Assembly: GCF_006363815.1 (NCBI RefSeq) | Contig: NZ_RRYT01000007.1 | Coordinates: forward strand, 119,306-183,305 | Reading direction: 5' to 3' | Length of the DNA: 64,000 bases | Source: Thermomonospora catenispora | GTDB taxonomy: Bacteria > Actinomycetota > Actinomycetes > Streptosporangiales > Streptosporangiaceae | Shown here: piece after piece, positions 31,376-40,175 of the stretch | How positions within the stretch are numbered: the stretch's first letter is position 1 | Layout: the number at the start of each line of letters is the position of its first letter | Made by a program: the position numbers and the translations under genes | Notes under the pieces: generated by a model | What the model was told of the DNA's origin: nothing | The model's database searches: none | Seen by the model: the letters and a program-made list of their open reading frames with translations, nothing else

Positions 31376-31594
31376 GTGCTGCCGGGCACGAGCGACTTCC
31401 ACCTGGCCCAGTTCAACATCGCCCGGCTGAAGGCTCCCCTGAACGACCCGTCGATGGCCGACTTCCTGGAGCTGCTGCGGCGCGAGGGCCCCATGCCCCG
31501 GGCGTTCACCTTCCGCGACCACTGCACGCCGGAGGAGGCGGCGCGCGCCGAGGCCGAGCGCGCCGCCCGGACGGTCGCCGCCGGGGCGGACTGA
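31376..31594 (+). pseudogene. DUF3291 remnant with in-frame internal deletion
   Basis: A 72-residue frame. Residues 8-31 (FHLAQFNIARLKAPLNDPSMADF) are the N-terminus of DUF3291, and residues 33-47 (LLRREGPMPRAFTFR) are its C-terminus. Intact members are about 150-160 residues, so roughly 100 internal residues, including the whole ferredoxin-like core, are missing while the frame is kept. An Ala/Glu/Arg-rich tail follows. GTG 31376 lies 3 nt past the regulator stop, with no clear ribosome binding site of its own, so translation would depend on coupling. It may be a decaying gene or a surviving miniprotein; I favour decay. Confidence 0.7.
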
Positions 31595-31614
31595 CGGCCG
31601 CGCCGCCGCGGCCG
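31595..31614. terminator. Short hairpin between convergent genes
   Basis: CGGCCGCG (31595-31602) pairs with CGCGGCCG (31607-31614) around CCGC, directly after the DUF3291 stop and 13 bp before the convergent DUF3866 stop. Confidence 0.4.
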
Positions 31615-31627
31615 CCGGAGCGGGGCG

Positions 31628-32710
31628 CTAGAGCAGCGAGGCGGCGTGCCGGCCGGCGGCCGCGGCGGCCAGGAAATAGGCCGGGTCCTCCTCCAGGCCG
31701 CGGCCCATGGTCGACAGCCGCACCCCCCAGTCCCGCTCGGCCGCCCGCAGCTCGTCGGCCAGCCCGTCCACCGGGACGTGCACCAGCTCGTGCCGCTCGG
31801 CCAGCGTCTCGGCCTGCCCGCGCACCCGCTCCCCGAACTCCCCGGGCAGCTCCGGCACCACCACCTGCGCCCTGGCCAGCGCGACCCGTCCGTAGGCGGT
31901 CAGGCTGTGGTGGGAGACCCCCACGTGCCGCTCCCGCGCGTCGCCCTCGCTGACCCGCAGCGACGCCACCGGCCGCCCCGACAGCACCGCGGCGGCGTTG
32001 ATCGCCTCACCCGCCGAGACCCCCGAGAACCCCCAGCGGGTCCCGGTGCCCAGGTTCCCCGGCCCCTGCGCCAGCACCGCGACCTCGGCCTCCAGCACCA
32101 GCCGCGCCGCCAGCAGTCCGGTGTGGACCGTCACCGCCTCCACGTCACCGCCGAACGCTTGCCCGACCGTGACCGTGGCGGCCAGTGCCCCCGCCGCCCG
32201 CAACCGGCCGACCGCCATCGAGAACCAGGCCGGCAGCGCGCCCCCGTCCAGCATCACGTACACCACCCGGGTGCCGGGACGGGCGGCCAGCAGCCCGGCC
32301 AGGATCGGCGGCAGCGCCGAGTGCAGGTCCGCCACGATCACCGGCATCCCCTCCAGGGAGTCGGCGTCGCGCAGCGTCTCGTGATGCGGGGAGTCCTGCT
32401 CGTCGACGCCCAGCACGGTGGCCTGCAGCGGCGTGTAGCGGGCCTTGACCAGGTGCCCGGGACCGGAGGGGTCCGGCGGCAGCCGGTCGGGGACCGCGAC
32501 CACCAGGGCGTAGCCGCCGGTGCCCAGCCCCAGCGCCAGCGCCGTGGTGTTGAGCAGCACCGCGTCCCCCGGCTCGGGACGGCCGACCAGGGCCGGATAG
32601 GCCAGCGCCCGCACCGTCTCGGACCCGCCGTCGAGGACGACCTCCAGCTCGACCGACCCCGGCCATTCCCGGCGAATGCGTTCCACCCTGCCTTGACGCC
32701 ATCGGATCAC
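31628..32710 (-). CDS. DUF3866 family protein
   Basis: A 360-residue conserved actinobacterial protein without a known biochemical role. It starts IRWRQGRVERIRREWPGSVE and contains the family segments AYPALVGRPEPGDAVLLNTTA, LGTGGYALVV and GHLVKARYTPLQ. A later part, VYVMLDGGALPAWFS and LAQGPGNLGTGTRWGFSG, is the most conserved. GTG 32710 is chosen because TACCGT lies 7 nt upstream on the minus strand, giving a leaderless start that matches the family N-terminus. It is divergent from pafB, and this divergence is conserved in actinomycetes as far as I recall. Confidence 0.85.
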   Translation of the reverse strand: MIRWRQGRVERIRREWPGSVELEVVLDGGSETVRALAYPALVGRPEPGDAVLLNTTALALGLGTGGYALVVAVPDRLPPDPSGPGHLVKARYTPLQATVLGVDEQDSPHHETLRDADSLEGMPVIVADLHSALPPILAGLLAARPGTRVVYVMLDGGALPAWFSMAVGRLRAAGALAATVTVGQAFGGDVEAVTVHTGLLAARLVLEAEVAVLAQGPGNLGTGTRWGFSGVSAGEAINAAAVLSGRPVASLRVSEGDARERHVGVSHHSLTAYGRVALARAQVVVPELPGEFGERVRGQAETLAERHELVHVPVDGLADELRAAERDWGVRLSTMGRGLEEDPAYFLAAAAAGRHAASLL

Positions 32711-32717
32711 GCCGGAA

Positions 32718-32723
32718 ACGGTA
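32718..32723 (-). promoter_or_regulatory. -10 box, leaderless promoter of the DUF3866 gene
   Basis: The minus strand reads TACCGT, 7 nt before GTG 32710. Confidence 0.55.
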
Positions 32724-32783
32724 GCGTCTTGACCTGAGGGGGCGGAGGCACTCCGCGCAAGATCCGGGCGCCCGAGGATCGAG

Positions 32784-33776
32784 GTGGTGGCGTTGTCGCG
32801 GCGCAAGACCGAGCGCCTGCTGAACCTGGTGGTCTGCCTGCTGGCCACCCGGCGCTATCTCACGGCCGAGCAGATCCGCCGGGCGGTGCCGGGCTACCCG
32901 GACTCCGGCGAGGCGTTCAAGCGGATGTTCGAGCGCGACAAGGAGGAACTGCGCGAGCTCGGGGTGCCGCTGGAGGTCGGCAGCGAGGAGGAGACGGGGG
33001 AGATCGGCTACCGGATCCCGCCGCAGGACTATGAGCTGCCGGAGATCCACCTGACCCCGGACGAGACCGCGGTGCTGGGGCTGGCCGCCCGGGTGTGGCG
33101 GCGCGCCGCCCTGGCCGAGGCGGCCTCCGGGGCGCTGCTGAAGCTGCGGGCCGCCGGGATCGAGACCTCCGAGACCGACTCGCTGGGCATCGAGCCGCGG
33201 GTGGACACCGAGGAGCCGGCCTTTCCGGCGCTGTGGGAGGCCGTCAAGAACCGCTACCCGGTGGCGTTCGACTACCAGGGCGTGGGACGCACCGCGGCGA
33301 CCCGCCGGCACGTGCGGCCGTGGGGGGTGGTCAGCCGCCGCGGCCGCTGGTACCTGGTCGGATACGACACCGACCGGCAGGACACCCGGGTGTTCCGGCT
33401 CAGCCGGATCGTCGGCGAGGTGGCCGCCGACGGCCCGCCCGGCAGCGTCACCGTGCCGGAGGGGGTGGACATCCGCAGGCTCGCCTTCGAGCGGATGGAG
33501 ACCCCCGCCGAGGCCCGTTCGGCGACCGTGCGGCTGCGCGCCGGGGCGGCGCAGGGCCTGCGCCGCTGGGCGACGGACGTGCGCCCGGACGGCCCTGGGT
33601 GGGACACCGCGCGGCTGTCGTTCCACGAGGCCGAGCGGTTCGCGCCCTACCTGGCCAGGTTCGGCGCCGACGTGGTGGTGCTGGATCCGCCCGATCTGCG
33701 CGACGCGGTGATCCAGCGGCTCAAGTCGGTGCTGGCGGGACACGATCGGGGAGAGGCGAGAGGGGACGCCGGGTGA
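32784..33776 (+). CDS. pafB: WYL-domain transcription regulator PafB
   Basis: First subunit of the PafBC activator of the LexA-independent DNA-damage response; 330 residues from GTG 32784. The N-terminal winged helix (SRRKTERLLNLVVCLLATRRYLTAEQIRRAV) is followed by a linker, a WYL domain (about 150-215, with AFDYQG, RRHVRPWGVVSRRGRWYLVGYD and RVFRLSRI) and a C-terminal WCX extension. WYL is proposed to sense single-stranded DNA. GTG 32784, GTG 32787 and TTG 32793 are all possible starts; GAGGTGG (32781-32787) would serve the TTG best, while GAGGA (32774-32778) serves the GTGs. Its stop overlaps the pafC start as GTGA. Confidence 0.94.
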   Translation: MVALSRRKTERLLNLVVCLLATRRYLTAEQIRRAVPGYPDSGEAFKRMFERDKEELRELGVPLEVGSEEETGEIGYRIPPQDYELPEIHLTPDETAVLGLAARVWRRAALAEAASGALLKLRAAGIETSETDSLGIEPRVDTEEPAFPALWEAVKNRYPVAFDYQGVGRTAATRRHVRPWGVVSRRGRWYLVGYDTDRQDTRVFRLSRIVGEVAADGPPGSVTVPEGVDIRRLAFERMETPAEARSATVRLRAGAAQGLRRWATDVRPDGPGWDTARLSFHEAERFAPYLARFGADVVVLDPPDLRDAVIQRLKSVLAGHDRGEARGDAG

Positions 33777-34747
33777 GCAGGCACACCACCTCCAGCGACC
33801 GGCTGGCGCGACTGCTGGCGTTGGTTCCGTACGTGGTCAGCCGGGACAGCGTCGCCCTGGACGAGGCCGCCGCCGCGTTCGGGATCACCGAGAAGCAGCT
33901 GATCGACGACCTGAACCTGCTGTGGTGCGTGGAGTTGCGCGCCCCCGACCCCTACTGTCCGATCGACCTGTCGTACGAGGGCGGGGAGATCACCGTCAGC
34001 GAAGCCGAGTCCATCGCCCGGCCGCTGCGGCTGAAGGCCGACGAGGCCGGGGCGCTGCTGGTGGCGCTGCGGATGCTGGCCGAGATCGGCGACCCCCGCG
34101 ACCGGGACGCGCTCAGCCGGGTGATCGCCAAGCTGGAGAACGCCGCCGGAGAGGGCGCCGCCGCGGTCAGCAGCCAGATGTCGGTGCAGGTCGACTCGGC
34201 CGGGGAGATGTCCGCCCGGGTCCGCGACGCGATCGCCCGGGGTCGTCGCCTGCACCTGACCTACTACGTGCCCGGGCGCGACGAGAACACCGAACGCGAC
34301 GTGGACCCCATGCGGCTGCTGGTCGTCGACGGCCAGGCCTATCTGGAGGGCTGGTGCCGCCGCGCCGAGGGGGTCCGGCTGTTCCGGCTGGACCGGATCG
34401 TGGAGTTGACCGTGCTGGACGTCCCCGCCGAGGTGCCCGCGGAGGCGCGGCCCCGGGACGTGCGCGCCGGCCGGCTGTTCCACCCCTCGCCCGACGACAT
34501 CGAGGTCGCCTTCGAGCTGACCCCGGCCGGTCGGTGGGTGGCCGACCACTATCCCTGCGAGAGCGTGGAGGAGCTGGGGGAGGGGCGGCTGCGGGTGGTG
34601 CTGCGCACGCCCGACCCCCGATGGGTGCGGGGCCTGGCGCTGCGCCTGGGCGACCAGGGCCGGATCGTCGGGCCGCCGGAGCTGGCCGAGGCCGTCCGCG
34701 CGGACGCGGCCCGGGCGCTGGCGCAGTACGAGGCGGCGTCGGCCTGA
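33773..34747 (+). CDS. pafC: WYL-domain transcription regulator PafC
   Basis: Partner of PafB; 324 residues. It has the same layout: N-terminal helix-turn-helix (DRLARLLALVPYVVSRDSVALDEAAAAFGITEKQLIDDLNLL), linker, WYL domain (about 165-235, with LHLTYYVPGRDENTERDVDPMRLLVVDGQAYLEGWC and RLFRLDRI) and WCX C-terminus. In many actinobacteria PafB and PafC act as a heterodimer, and coupling through the 4-nt GTGA overlap fits equimolar production. No promoter is seen between them. Confidence 0.94.
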   Translation: MSRHTTSSDRLARLLALVPYVVSRDSVALDEAAAAFGITEKQLIDDLNLLWCVELRAPDPYCPIDLSYEGGEITVSEAESIARPLRLKADEAGALLVALRMLAEIGDPRDRDALSRVIAKLENAAGEGAAAVSSQMSVQVDSAGEMSARVRDAIARGRRLHLTYYVPGRDENTERDVDPMRLLVVDGQAYLEGWCRRAEGVRLFRLDRIVELTVLDVPAEVPAEARPRDVRAGRLFHPSPDDIEVAFELTPAGRWVADHYPCESVEELGEGRLRVVLRTPDPRWVRGLALRLGDQGRIVGPPELAEAVRADAARALAQYEAASA

Positions 34748-34784
34748 CCGTCCCCGCGGCCTGTCGTGCGTCCCCGCCATTCGC

Positions 34785-34790
34785 TACCGT
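34785..34790 (+). promoter_or_regulatory. -10 box, leaderless promoter of the small coiled-coil gene
   Basis: TACCGT lies 6 nt before GTG 34797. Confidence 0.5.
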
Positions 34791-34796
34791 GGCGGT

Positions 34797-35018
34797 GTGG
34801 GTTGGGCTCAGGTCTTGGTCGCACTGTCCTCCGCGGGGCTGCTGGTGCTGGCGTTGTGCACGGCCAAGGTGTTCCGCGCGGTGCAAGGGCTGGGACGTGA
34901 ACTCGAGCGCACCCGTCGGCGACTGAACGAGGAACAGTCGGCGTTGCAGGGTGAACTTCACCGGTTGCGGGAGGCGAGGGGGTCTCACACGCCCGCCGAC
35001 GGCGTACGATCGTCATGA
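34797..35018 (+). CDS. Small membrane-anchored coiled-coil protein
   Basis: A 73-residue protein of unknown function. One transmembrane helix (about 4-24: [20 protein letters not shown]) is followed by a charged coiled coil (about 28-62: [15 protein letters not shown], then [16 protein letters not shown]) and a polar tail. It lacks the FG hinge of TatA. The start is fixed by a leaderless promoter box. It lies between pafC and tatA, 25 bp before tatA. A role as a TatB-like or membrane-organising factor is possible from position and shape, but sequence does not support TatB. Confidence 0.75.
   Translation: MGWAQVLVALSSAGLLVLALCTAKVFRAVQGLGRELERTRRRLNEEQSALQGELHRLREARGSHTPADGVRSS
35005..35010 (+). 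promoter_or_regulatory. -10 box of tatA
   Basis: TACGAT lies 33 bp before ATG 35044, inside the end of the preceding small gene. A GAGAAGGA ribosome binding site follows in the leader. Confidence 0.45.
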
Positions 35019-35043
35019 ACGGCACCCACTGAGAAGGAATGAC

Positions 35044-35331
35044 ATGGCTGGACTTGGCTGGGGCGAGATTCTGATCATCCTCGCGGTGGTCATGCTGCTG
35101 TTCGGATCCGCGAGGCTTCCGCAGCTCGCGCGTTCGCTGGGCCGGTCCGCCCGCATCCTGAGGGCCGAGGCCAAGGGGTTGCAGGAGGACGACGAGGCGC
35201 CGCAGCCGCCGCAGCCGCCGGCGCAGCCTCAGCAGTACGCCCCGCAGCAGCCGCCGGCGCAGCCCCAGCTGCCGTCCGGGGAGCCGATCCAGGGCGTGCC
35301 GGTCGATCCCGACCAGGCCCGCAACCGCTGA
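35044..35331 (+). CDS. tatA: Twin-arginine translocase subunit TatA
   Basis: Pore-forming subunit of the Tat protein export system; 95 residues. A short N-terminus (MAGLGWGEI) and transmembrane helix (about 7-22) lead to the hinge [20 protein letters not shown], with the conserved F-G and L-P, and an amphipathic helix. The tail is rich in Pro and Gln ([13 protein letters not shown]) and probably disordered. AAGGA precedes ATG 35044. It is followed by tatC after 58 bp, the usual pairing. Confidence 0.95.
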   Translation: MAGLGWGEILIILAVVMLLFGSARLPQLARSLGRSARILRAEAKGLQEDDEAPQPPQPPAQPQQYAPQQPPAQPQLPSGEPIQGVPVDPDQARNR

Positions 35332-35389
35332 TCCGCGGGCCGGCGTCGATCTGCACGCGGTGACCGACAGTCGGGATTGACCCACGCTC

Positions 35390-36259
35390 ATGTGGAAGCT
35401 GACCAGGCGCCGCCCTCCGGCCGATCCGGAGGGCCGCATGCCGCTCATGGACCACCTGCGCGAGCTGCGCAACCGGCTGATCAAGGCCATTCTCGGCCTG
35501 CTGGCCGGCACGGTCGTCGGCTGGATCGTGTTCCAGCCGGTGTGGGACTTCCTCAAGGAGCCCTACTGCGAGCTGCCCCAGTCGCATGACCTCAACGGCG
35601 CCTGCTCCCTGGTGGTCAACGGGATCTTCTCCTCGTTCTTCCTGCGGCTGAAGATCGCGTTCATCATCGGGGCGGTGGTGTCGGCGCCGGTCTGGCTGTA
35701 CCAGATATGGGCGTTCGTGGCGCCCGGGCTGTACCGCCGGGAGCGCCGGTGGACCTACATCTTCCTCAGCGCGGCGATCCCGCTGTTCTTCGTCGGCACC
35801 GTGCTCGCCTATCTCACCGTCGACAAGGGCTTGTCGATCTTCCTCGGGTTCGTGCCCGACGACGTGGCGGCCCTGATCACGGTGGACCACTACCTCGGCT
35901 ACGTGCTGGCGATGCTGCTGGTGTTCGGCCTGACGTTCGAGCTGCCGCTGTTCGTGGTGGTGCTCAACCTGGCCGGGGTGCTCAGCAGCGCACGGATCCG
36001 CAAGTCCCAGCGGATGATCATCTTCGGGATCTTCGTGTTCTCCGCGGTGGCCACGCCCAGCGCCGACCCGTTCACCATGCTGGCGCTGGCGTTGCCGACC
36101 GTCGGCCTGTTCGAGGTCGCCGCGCTGCTGGCGTTCCTGAACGACCGGCGGCGCGCCCGGCGGCCCGATCCGTACGCCGGGCTGGGCGACGACGAGGCCG
36201 CTCCGCTGAACCTGGAGGAGCTCGACGCGGAGCTGGAGAAGGGCGAACGGTCCCGCTGA
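35390..36259 (+). CDS. tatC: Twin-arginine translocase subunit TatC
   Basis: Receptor for twin-arginine signal peptides; 289 residues with six transmembrane helices. The cytoplasmic N-terminus MDHLRELRNRLIKA contains the conserved Glu that binds the RR motif. Other family features are the first periplasmic loop with two cysteines (PYCELP, GACSLV), the motif WLYQIWAFVAPGLYRRERR, and late helices with FGLTFELPLFVVVLN. The acidic C-terminal tail is cytoplasmic. ATG 35390 lacks a clear ribosome binding site. It is cotranscribed with tatA. Confidence 0.97.
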   Translation: MWKLTRRRPPADPEGRMPLMDHLRELRNRLIKAILGLLAGTVVGWIVFQPVWDFLKEPYCELPQSHDLNGACSLVVNGIFSSFFLRLKIAFIIGAVVSAPVWLYQIWAFVAPGLYRRERRWTYIFLSAAIPLFFVGTVLAYLTVDKGLSIFLGFVPDDVAALITVDHYLGYVLAMLLVFGLTFELPLFVVVLNLAGVLSSARIRKSQRMIIFGIFVFSAVATPSADPFTMLALALPTVGLFEVAALLAFLNDRRRARRPDPYAGLGDDEAAPLNLEELDAELEKGERSR

Positions 36260-36309
36260 CCGCGCCCGGCGGTGTCGGCCGTCGGTTGGGAACGCCTCGC
36301 GCGAGACCA

Positions 36310-36315
36310 TAGGCT
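36310..36315 (+). promoter_or_regulatory. -10 box, leaderless promoter of the helicase gene
   Basis: TAGGCT lies 7 nt before ATG 36323, fixing the start at MDSPATTPAERY. Confidence 0.55.
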
Positions 36316-36322
36316 CGGCACC

Positions 36323-39079
36323 ATGGATTCCCCTGCTACCACGCCCGCCGAACGGTATGCCGCGCATCGCGCGCGCGTCCGCGAGAACGGGCCGGCGCTG
36401 CTGGACTTCCAGACGCTGTACGACTTCGAGCTGGACCCCTTCCAGCTCCGGGCGTGCCGCGCCCTGGAGGCGGGCAAGGGCGTGCTGGTGGCCGCCCCCA
36501 CCGGATCGGGCAAGACCGTCGTCGGGGAGTTCGCCGTCCATCTGGCGCTGGCGAACCGGCAGAAGTGCTTCTACACCACTCCGATCAAGGCGCTGTCCAA
36601 CCAGAAGTACGCCGATCTGGTCCGCCGCTACGGCCCGGAGAAGGTCGGCCTGCTCACCGGCGACAACAGCATCAACGGCGAGGCCCCGATCGTCGTCATG
36701 ACGACCGAGGTGCTGCGCAACATGCTCTACGCCGGATCGCACACCCTGGCGGGGCTGGCCTTCGTCGTCATGGACGAGGTCCACTACCTGGCCGACCGGT
36801 TCCGCGGCGCGGTGTGGGAGGAGGTCATCATCCACGTCCCGGACTCGGTCCGGATCGTGGCGTTGTCGGCCACCGTCTCCAACGCCGAGGAGTTCGGCGA
36901 GTGGCTGCAGGCGGTCCGCGGGGACACCGCGGTGATCGTCGACGAGCACCGGCCGGTGCCGCTGTTCCAGCACATGCTGGTCGGCAACCGGCTGTACGAC
37001 CTGTTCGTCGACGGCGGGGACCCCGACGGCCGGCCCCGGATCAACCCGCAGCTGCGCAACATCGCGGTCGACGAGATCCGCCGCGCCAAGATCAACCAGG
37101 GGCGCCGCACCGGCCGCAGGCGGGTCGCCCGGCCGCCCCGGTTCCGCCCGTCGGCCCGTCCCGAGGTGATCCAGCGGCTGGACCGGGCCGGGCTGCTGCC
37201 GGCGATCGTGTTCATCTTCAGCCGGGCCGGATGCGACGGGGCCGTGCGGCAGTGCCTGTACGCGGGGCTGCGGCTGACCTCCCATGAGGAGGCCGAGGAG
37301 ATCCGGGCGCACGTGGAGATGCGCACCGCCGACATCCCGGACGAGGACCTGCGGGTGCTCGGCTACGACGAGTGGCTGGACGGGCTGATGCGCGGGATCG
37401 CCGCCCATCACGCCGGGATGCTGCCGACCTTCAAGGAGGTCGTCGAGGAGCTGTTCACCCGCGGGCTGATCAAGGTGGTGTTCGCCACCGAGACGCTGGC
37501 GCTGGGCATCAACATGCCGGCCCGCACCGTGGTGATCGAGAAACTCGACAAGTGGAACGGCGAGACCCACGCCGACCTGACTCCCGGCGAGTACACCCAG
37601 CTCACCGGGCGGGCCGGTCGGCGCGGCATCGACGTGGAGGGCCATGCGGTGGTGATCTGGTCGCCCGGCATGGACCCGTTCGCGGTCGCCGGGCTGGCCG
37701 GCACCCGCACCTACCCGCTGAACTCCAGTTTCCGGCCCTCCTACAACATGGCGGTCAACCTGGTCGGCGCGGTGGGCCGGGAGCGCGCCCGCACCCTGCT
37801 GGAGGAGTCCTTCGCCCAGTTCCAGGCGGACCGGGCGGTGGTGGGCCTGGCCCGGCAGCTGCACAGGAACGAAGAGGCCCTGGCCGGGTACGCCGAGGCG
37901 GCGAGCTGCCATCTGGGCGACTTCATGGAGTACGCGACGCTGCGCCGTCGGCTCTCGGACCGGGAGGCGGAGCTGGCCCGCCGGCGGAGCGCAGCCCGCA
38001 GGGCCGAGGCCGTCCGGTCGCTGGAGCGGCTGCGTCCCGGTGATGTGATCGTGGTCCCCGCGGGCCGCCGCGCCGGCCTGGCGGTGGTGATCGACCCGGG
38101 GCTGGGCCGGCGGTCCGACGGTCCGGCGCCGCTGGTGCTGACCGCGCAGCGGTCGGTGCAACGGCTGTCGCCGCTGGACTTCCCCTCCCCGGTGGAGCCG
38201 CTGGAGCGGATCCGCATCCCCCGGTCGTTCAATCCGCGCAGCCCGCAGCAGCGCCGTGACCTGGCGTCCACGCTGCGCACCAAGGTGCCCGAACCGGACC
38301 TGAAGGCGCATCGCCGCCGCCGGGGCGGCGGCCCGGGCGCGGGGGAGGACGCCGAGATCGCCCGGCTGCGGCGAGAGCTGCGGCGGCATCCCTGTCACGG
38401 CTGCAGCGAACGGGAGGACCACGCCCGCTGGGCGGAGCGGTACTTCCGGCTGGAGCGGGAGACCGAGGCGCTGCGCCGCCGGGTGGAGGGCCGCTCCCAG
38501 GTGATCGCCCGCACCTTCGACCGGGTGTGCCGGGTGCTGGAGCAGCTCGGCTATCTGGAGGGCGACACCGTCACCGAGGAGGGCCGCCGGCTCGGCCGGA
38601 TCTACAACGAGCTGGACCTGCTGACCGCCGAGAGCCTGCGCGCCGGCCTGTGGGAGGACCTGGAGCCGCCGGAACTGGCGGCGTGCGTGTCGGCGCTGGT
38701 GTACGAGTCCCGCCAGCCCGAGGTCGCCTCCGCGCCGCGCGTCCCGCCGGGTCCGGCGCAGGACGCGCTGGCGGCGATGCTGCGGTTGTGGGGCGAGCTG
38801 GACGCGATCGAGAAGGACAACCGGGTGTCGTTCCTGCGGGAGCCGGATCCGGGGTTCGCCTGGACCGCCTACCAGTGGGCGTCGGGACGGCCGCTGGAGG
38901 AGGTGCTGACCGAGTCGGACATGACCGCGGGCGACTTCGTGCGGGCGGTCAAGCAGCTCATCGACCTGCTCGGGCAGATCGCCGACGCGGCTCCCGAGGA
39001 CGGCCGGATCCGCAAGGTCGCGAACCGGGCGATGGACGCCATGCGGCGCGGAGTGGTCGCCTACTCGTCGGTGGCCTGA
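36323..39079 (+). CDS. helY: Ski2/Mtr4-like DEVH-box helicase (HelY family)
   Basis: ATP-dependent helicase, probably acting on RNA; 918 residues. Motif I APTGSGKT is at 58-65, motif II is D151-E-V-H154, motif III is SAT, and motif VI is QLTGRAGRRG. The second RecA domain ends near 460, followed by a beta-barrel (about 560-620), a winged-helix/ratchet region and a C-terminal helical domain (RRGVVAYSSVA end) as in HelY/Mtr4. A CHGC motif (about 693) may bind metal. The message appears leaderless. It lies 63 bp after tatC, as in mycobacteria where the gene is helY. Confidence 0.94.
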   Translation: MDSPATTPAERYAAHRARVRENGPALLDFQTLYDFELDPFQLRACRALEAGKGVLVAAPTGSGKTVVGEFAVHLALANRQKCFYTTPIKALSNQKYADLVRRYGPEKVGLLTGDNSINGEAPIVVMTTEVLRNMLYAGSHTLAGLAFVVMDEVHYLADRFRGAVWEEVIIHVPDSVRIVALSATVSNAEEFGEWLQAVRGDTAVIVDEHRPVPLFQHMLVGNRLYDLFVDGGDPDGRPRINPQLRNIAVDEIRRAKINQGRRTGRRRVARPPRFRPSARPEVIQRLDRAGLLPAIVFIFSRAGCDGAVRQCLYAGLRLTSHEEAEEIRAHVEMRTADIPDEDLRVLGYDEWLDGLMRGIAAHHAGMLPTFKEVVEELFTRGLIKVVFATETLALGINMPARTVVIEKLDKWNGETHADLTPGEYTQLTGRAGRRGIDVEGHAVVIWSPGMDPFAVAGLAGTRTYPLNSSFRPSYNMAVNLVGAVGRERARTLLEESFAQFQADRAVVGLARQLHRNEEALAGYAEAASCHLGDFMEYATLRRRLSDREAELARRRSAARRAEAVRSLERLRPGDVIVVPAGRRAGLAVVIDPGLGRRSDGPAPLVLTAQRSVQRLSPLDFPSPVEPLERIRIPRSFNPRSPQQRRDLASTLRTKVPEPDLKAHRRRRGGGPGAGEDAEIARLRRELRRHPCHGCSEREDHARWAERYFRLERETEALRRRVEGRSQVIARTFDRVCRVLEQLGYLEGDTVTEEGRRLGRIYNELDLLTAESLRAGLWEDLEPPELAACVSALVYESRQPEVASAPRVPPGPAQDALAAMLRLWGELDAIEKDNRVSFLREPDPGFAWTAYQWASGRPLEEVLTESDMTAGDFVRAVKQLIDLLGQIADAAPEDGRIRKVANRAMDAMRRGVVAYSSVA

Positions 39080-39118
39080 GCCGATCGCGAACCATCCTGC
39101 TCTACAAAAATGTAAAAA

Positions 39119-39142
39119 TCGGACTTACTATGTAAAGGTCCG
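39119..39142. terminator. A+T-rich convergent terminator candidate
   Basis: CGGAC and GTCCG pair with an extended TT/AA contact and one bulge around ACTATGT. It sits in an unusually A+T-rich stretch (about 39095-39140) between convergent genes. Confidence 0.3.
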
Positions 39143-39214
39143 GGGTTGGATCGCGCCGAACCCGCCACTACACGGACCGAACGCCCACCAAACGGACGCC
39201 GCGACGAGGGCCGG

Positions 39215-40012
39215 TCACCGATCGCCGTGAACGATTTTGTCGCCGGCGACCACGTCGCCGTGCACGGTCACGTTCCCGAAGAACGCGATCCCTCCGGCCG
39301 GTCCCCTGGGCACCGCTCGTTCCCGGGGGACCGGCCGGAGGGAGGCGGCCTCCCGCAACGCCGGGGTTCCGGCGGGGGAGTGCGGCAGATGCACCCAGCC
39401 GCGCGTCCGGGTCTGCTTGACCTCCACGGTGACCGGCCAGAACGCGGCGGGGTCCACCGGACCTCCGGCGTGCCGGACGACGCTGTCGTAGAAGTAGTCC
39501 GAGACGATGAGCGCCGCCTCGCCGCCGGAATCTGCCAGCGCCCGCTTCAGCGGCGGCGCGTCCAGCAGCCGGACCAGGTGATTGACCGCGGTACCGACCA
39601 GGCCGTGCGCATCGTGATGGACCTCGCCGATGTGCGCCGCCACCCGCAGCCGGACGAGGTAGGGGCCGGACGCCCAACGGTTGTGCCGGCGCAGCCGCTC
39701 GACCAGCCGCCCCAGCAGCGGATCGACCACCGTGATCGTCGGCATCCGGGCCGGGATCACCACCAGCATCCCGTCCCCGCGGTCCTCGTGCAGGCAGTCG
39801 TCCCAGCCCAGCGAGCAGTCGTCGAAGGCGCCCGCCACCGCCTCGTACAGCGTTTCGCGGAGCGCCAGCTGCACCCGGTCGGTGCGCGCCGGATCGGTGA
39901 ACGACGCCATGTCCACGGCCAGCAGCACGCAGTGCTGGGAGCGTCGCGGACGTGCCGCGACGGGTCCACCGGGCCGATCCGGCGGCCCCGCGGTGTCATC
40001 GACGATGTCCAT
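39215..40012 (-). CDS. Class III nucleotide cyclase-like protein with a GD-rich tail
   Basis: A 265-residue protein. The core resembles a divergent class III adenylyl/guanylyl cyclase domain: the metal-binding Asp is D34 in AVDMASFTD, the second is D80 in EDRGDGMLVVIP, and GTAVNHLVRLL preserves the transition-state Asn and Arg. Spacing fits one complete half-site, so it would act as a dimer. The C-terminus (FFGNVTVHGDVVAGDKIVHGD) is a short beta-like repeat of a kind seen at the ends of actinobacterial signalling and conflict-system proteins. The ATG at 40012 has AGGAG directly abutting it, an odd spacing. It interrupts the helY-exonuclease neighbourhood known from mycobacteria, so it is probably an insertion. 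Activity is unproven. Confidence 0.7.
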   Translation of the reverse strand: MDIVDDTAGPPDRPGGPVAARPRRSQHCVLLAVDMASFTDPARTDRVQLALRETLYEAVAGAFDDCSLGWDDCLHEDRGDGMLVVIPARMPTITVVDPLLGRLVERLRRHNRWASGPYLVRLRVAAHIGEVHHDAHGLVGTAVNHLVRLLDAPPLKRALADSGGEAALIVSDYFYDSVVRHAGGPVDPAAFWPVTVEVKQTRTRGWVHLPHSPAGTPALREAASLRPVPRERAVPRGPAGGIAFFGNVTVHGDVVAGDKIVHGDR

Positions 40013-40175
40013 CTCCTGCCGTCCCGCCGGCGAGGCCGGCGCCCTGGGAGAAGGGGGGAGTGGGTGTCACCGTCCCGGACGCCGACCGGCTGAACGACCG
40101 GCCGTGGAAGGACCGGTCACCCGTCATGCTGTGCCGATCCGTCCTCACGGTCTGTGTCGTGTGACACACGGTGGA

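Noticed and set aside
34797..35018. Candidate TatB for the coiled-coil protein next to tatA
   Set aside because: One helix plus coiled coil fits loosely, but the TatA/B hinge (F-G, L-P) is absent, so no TatB call was made.
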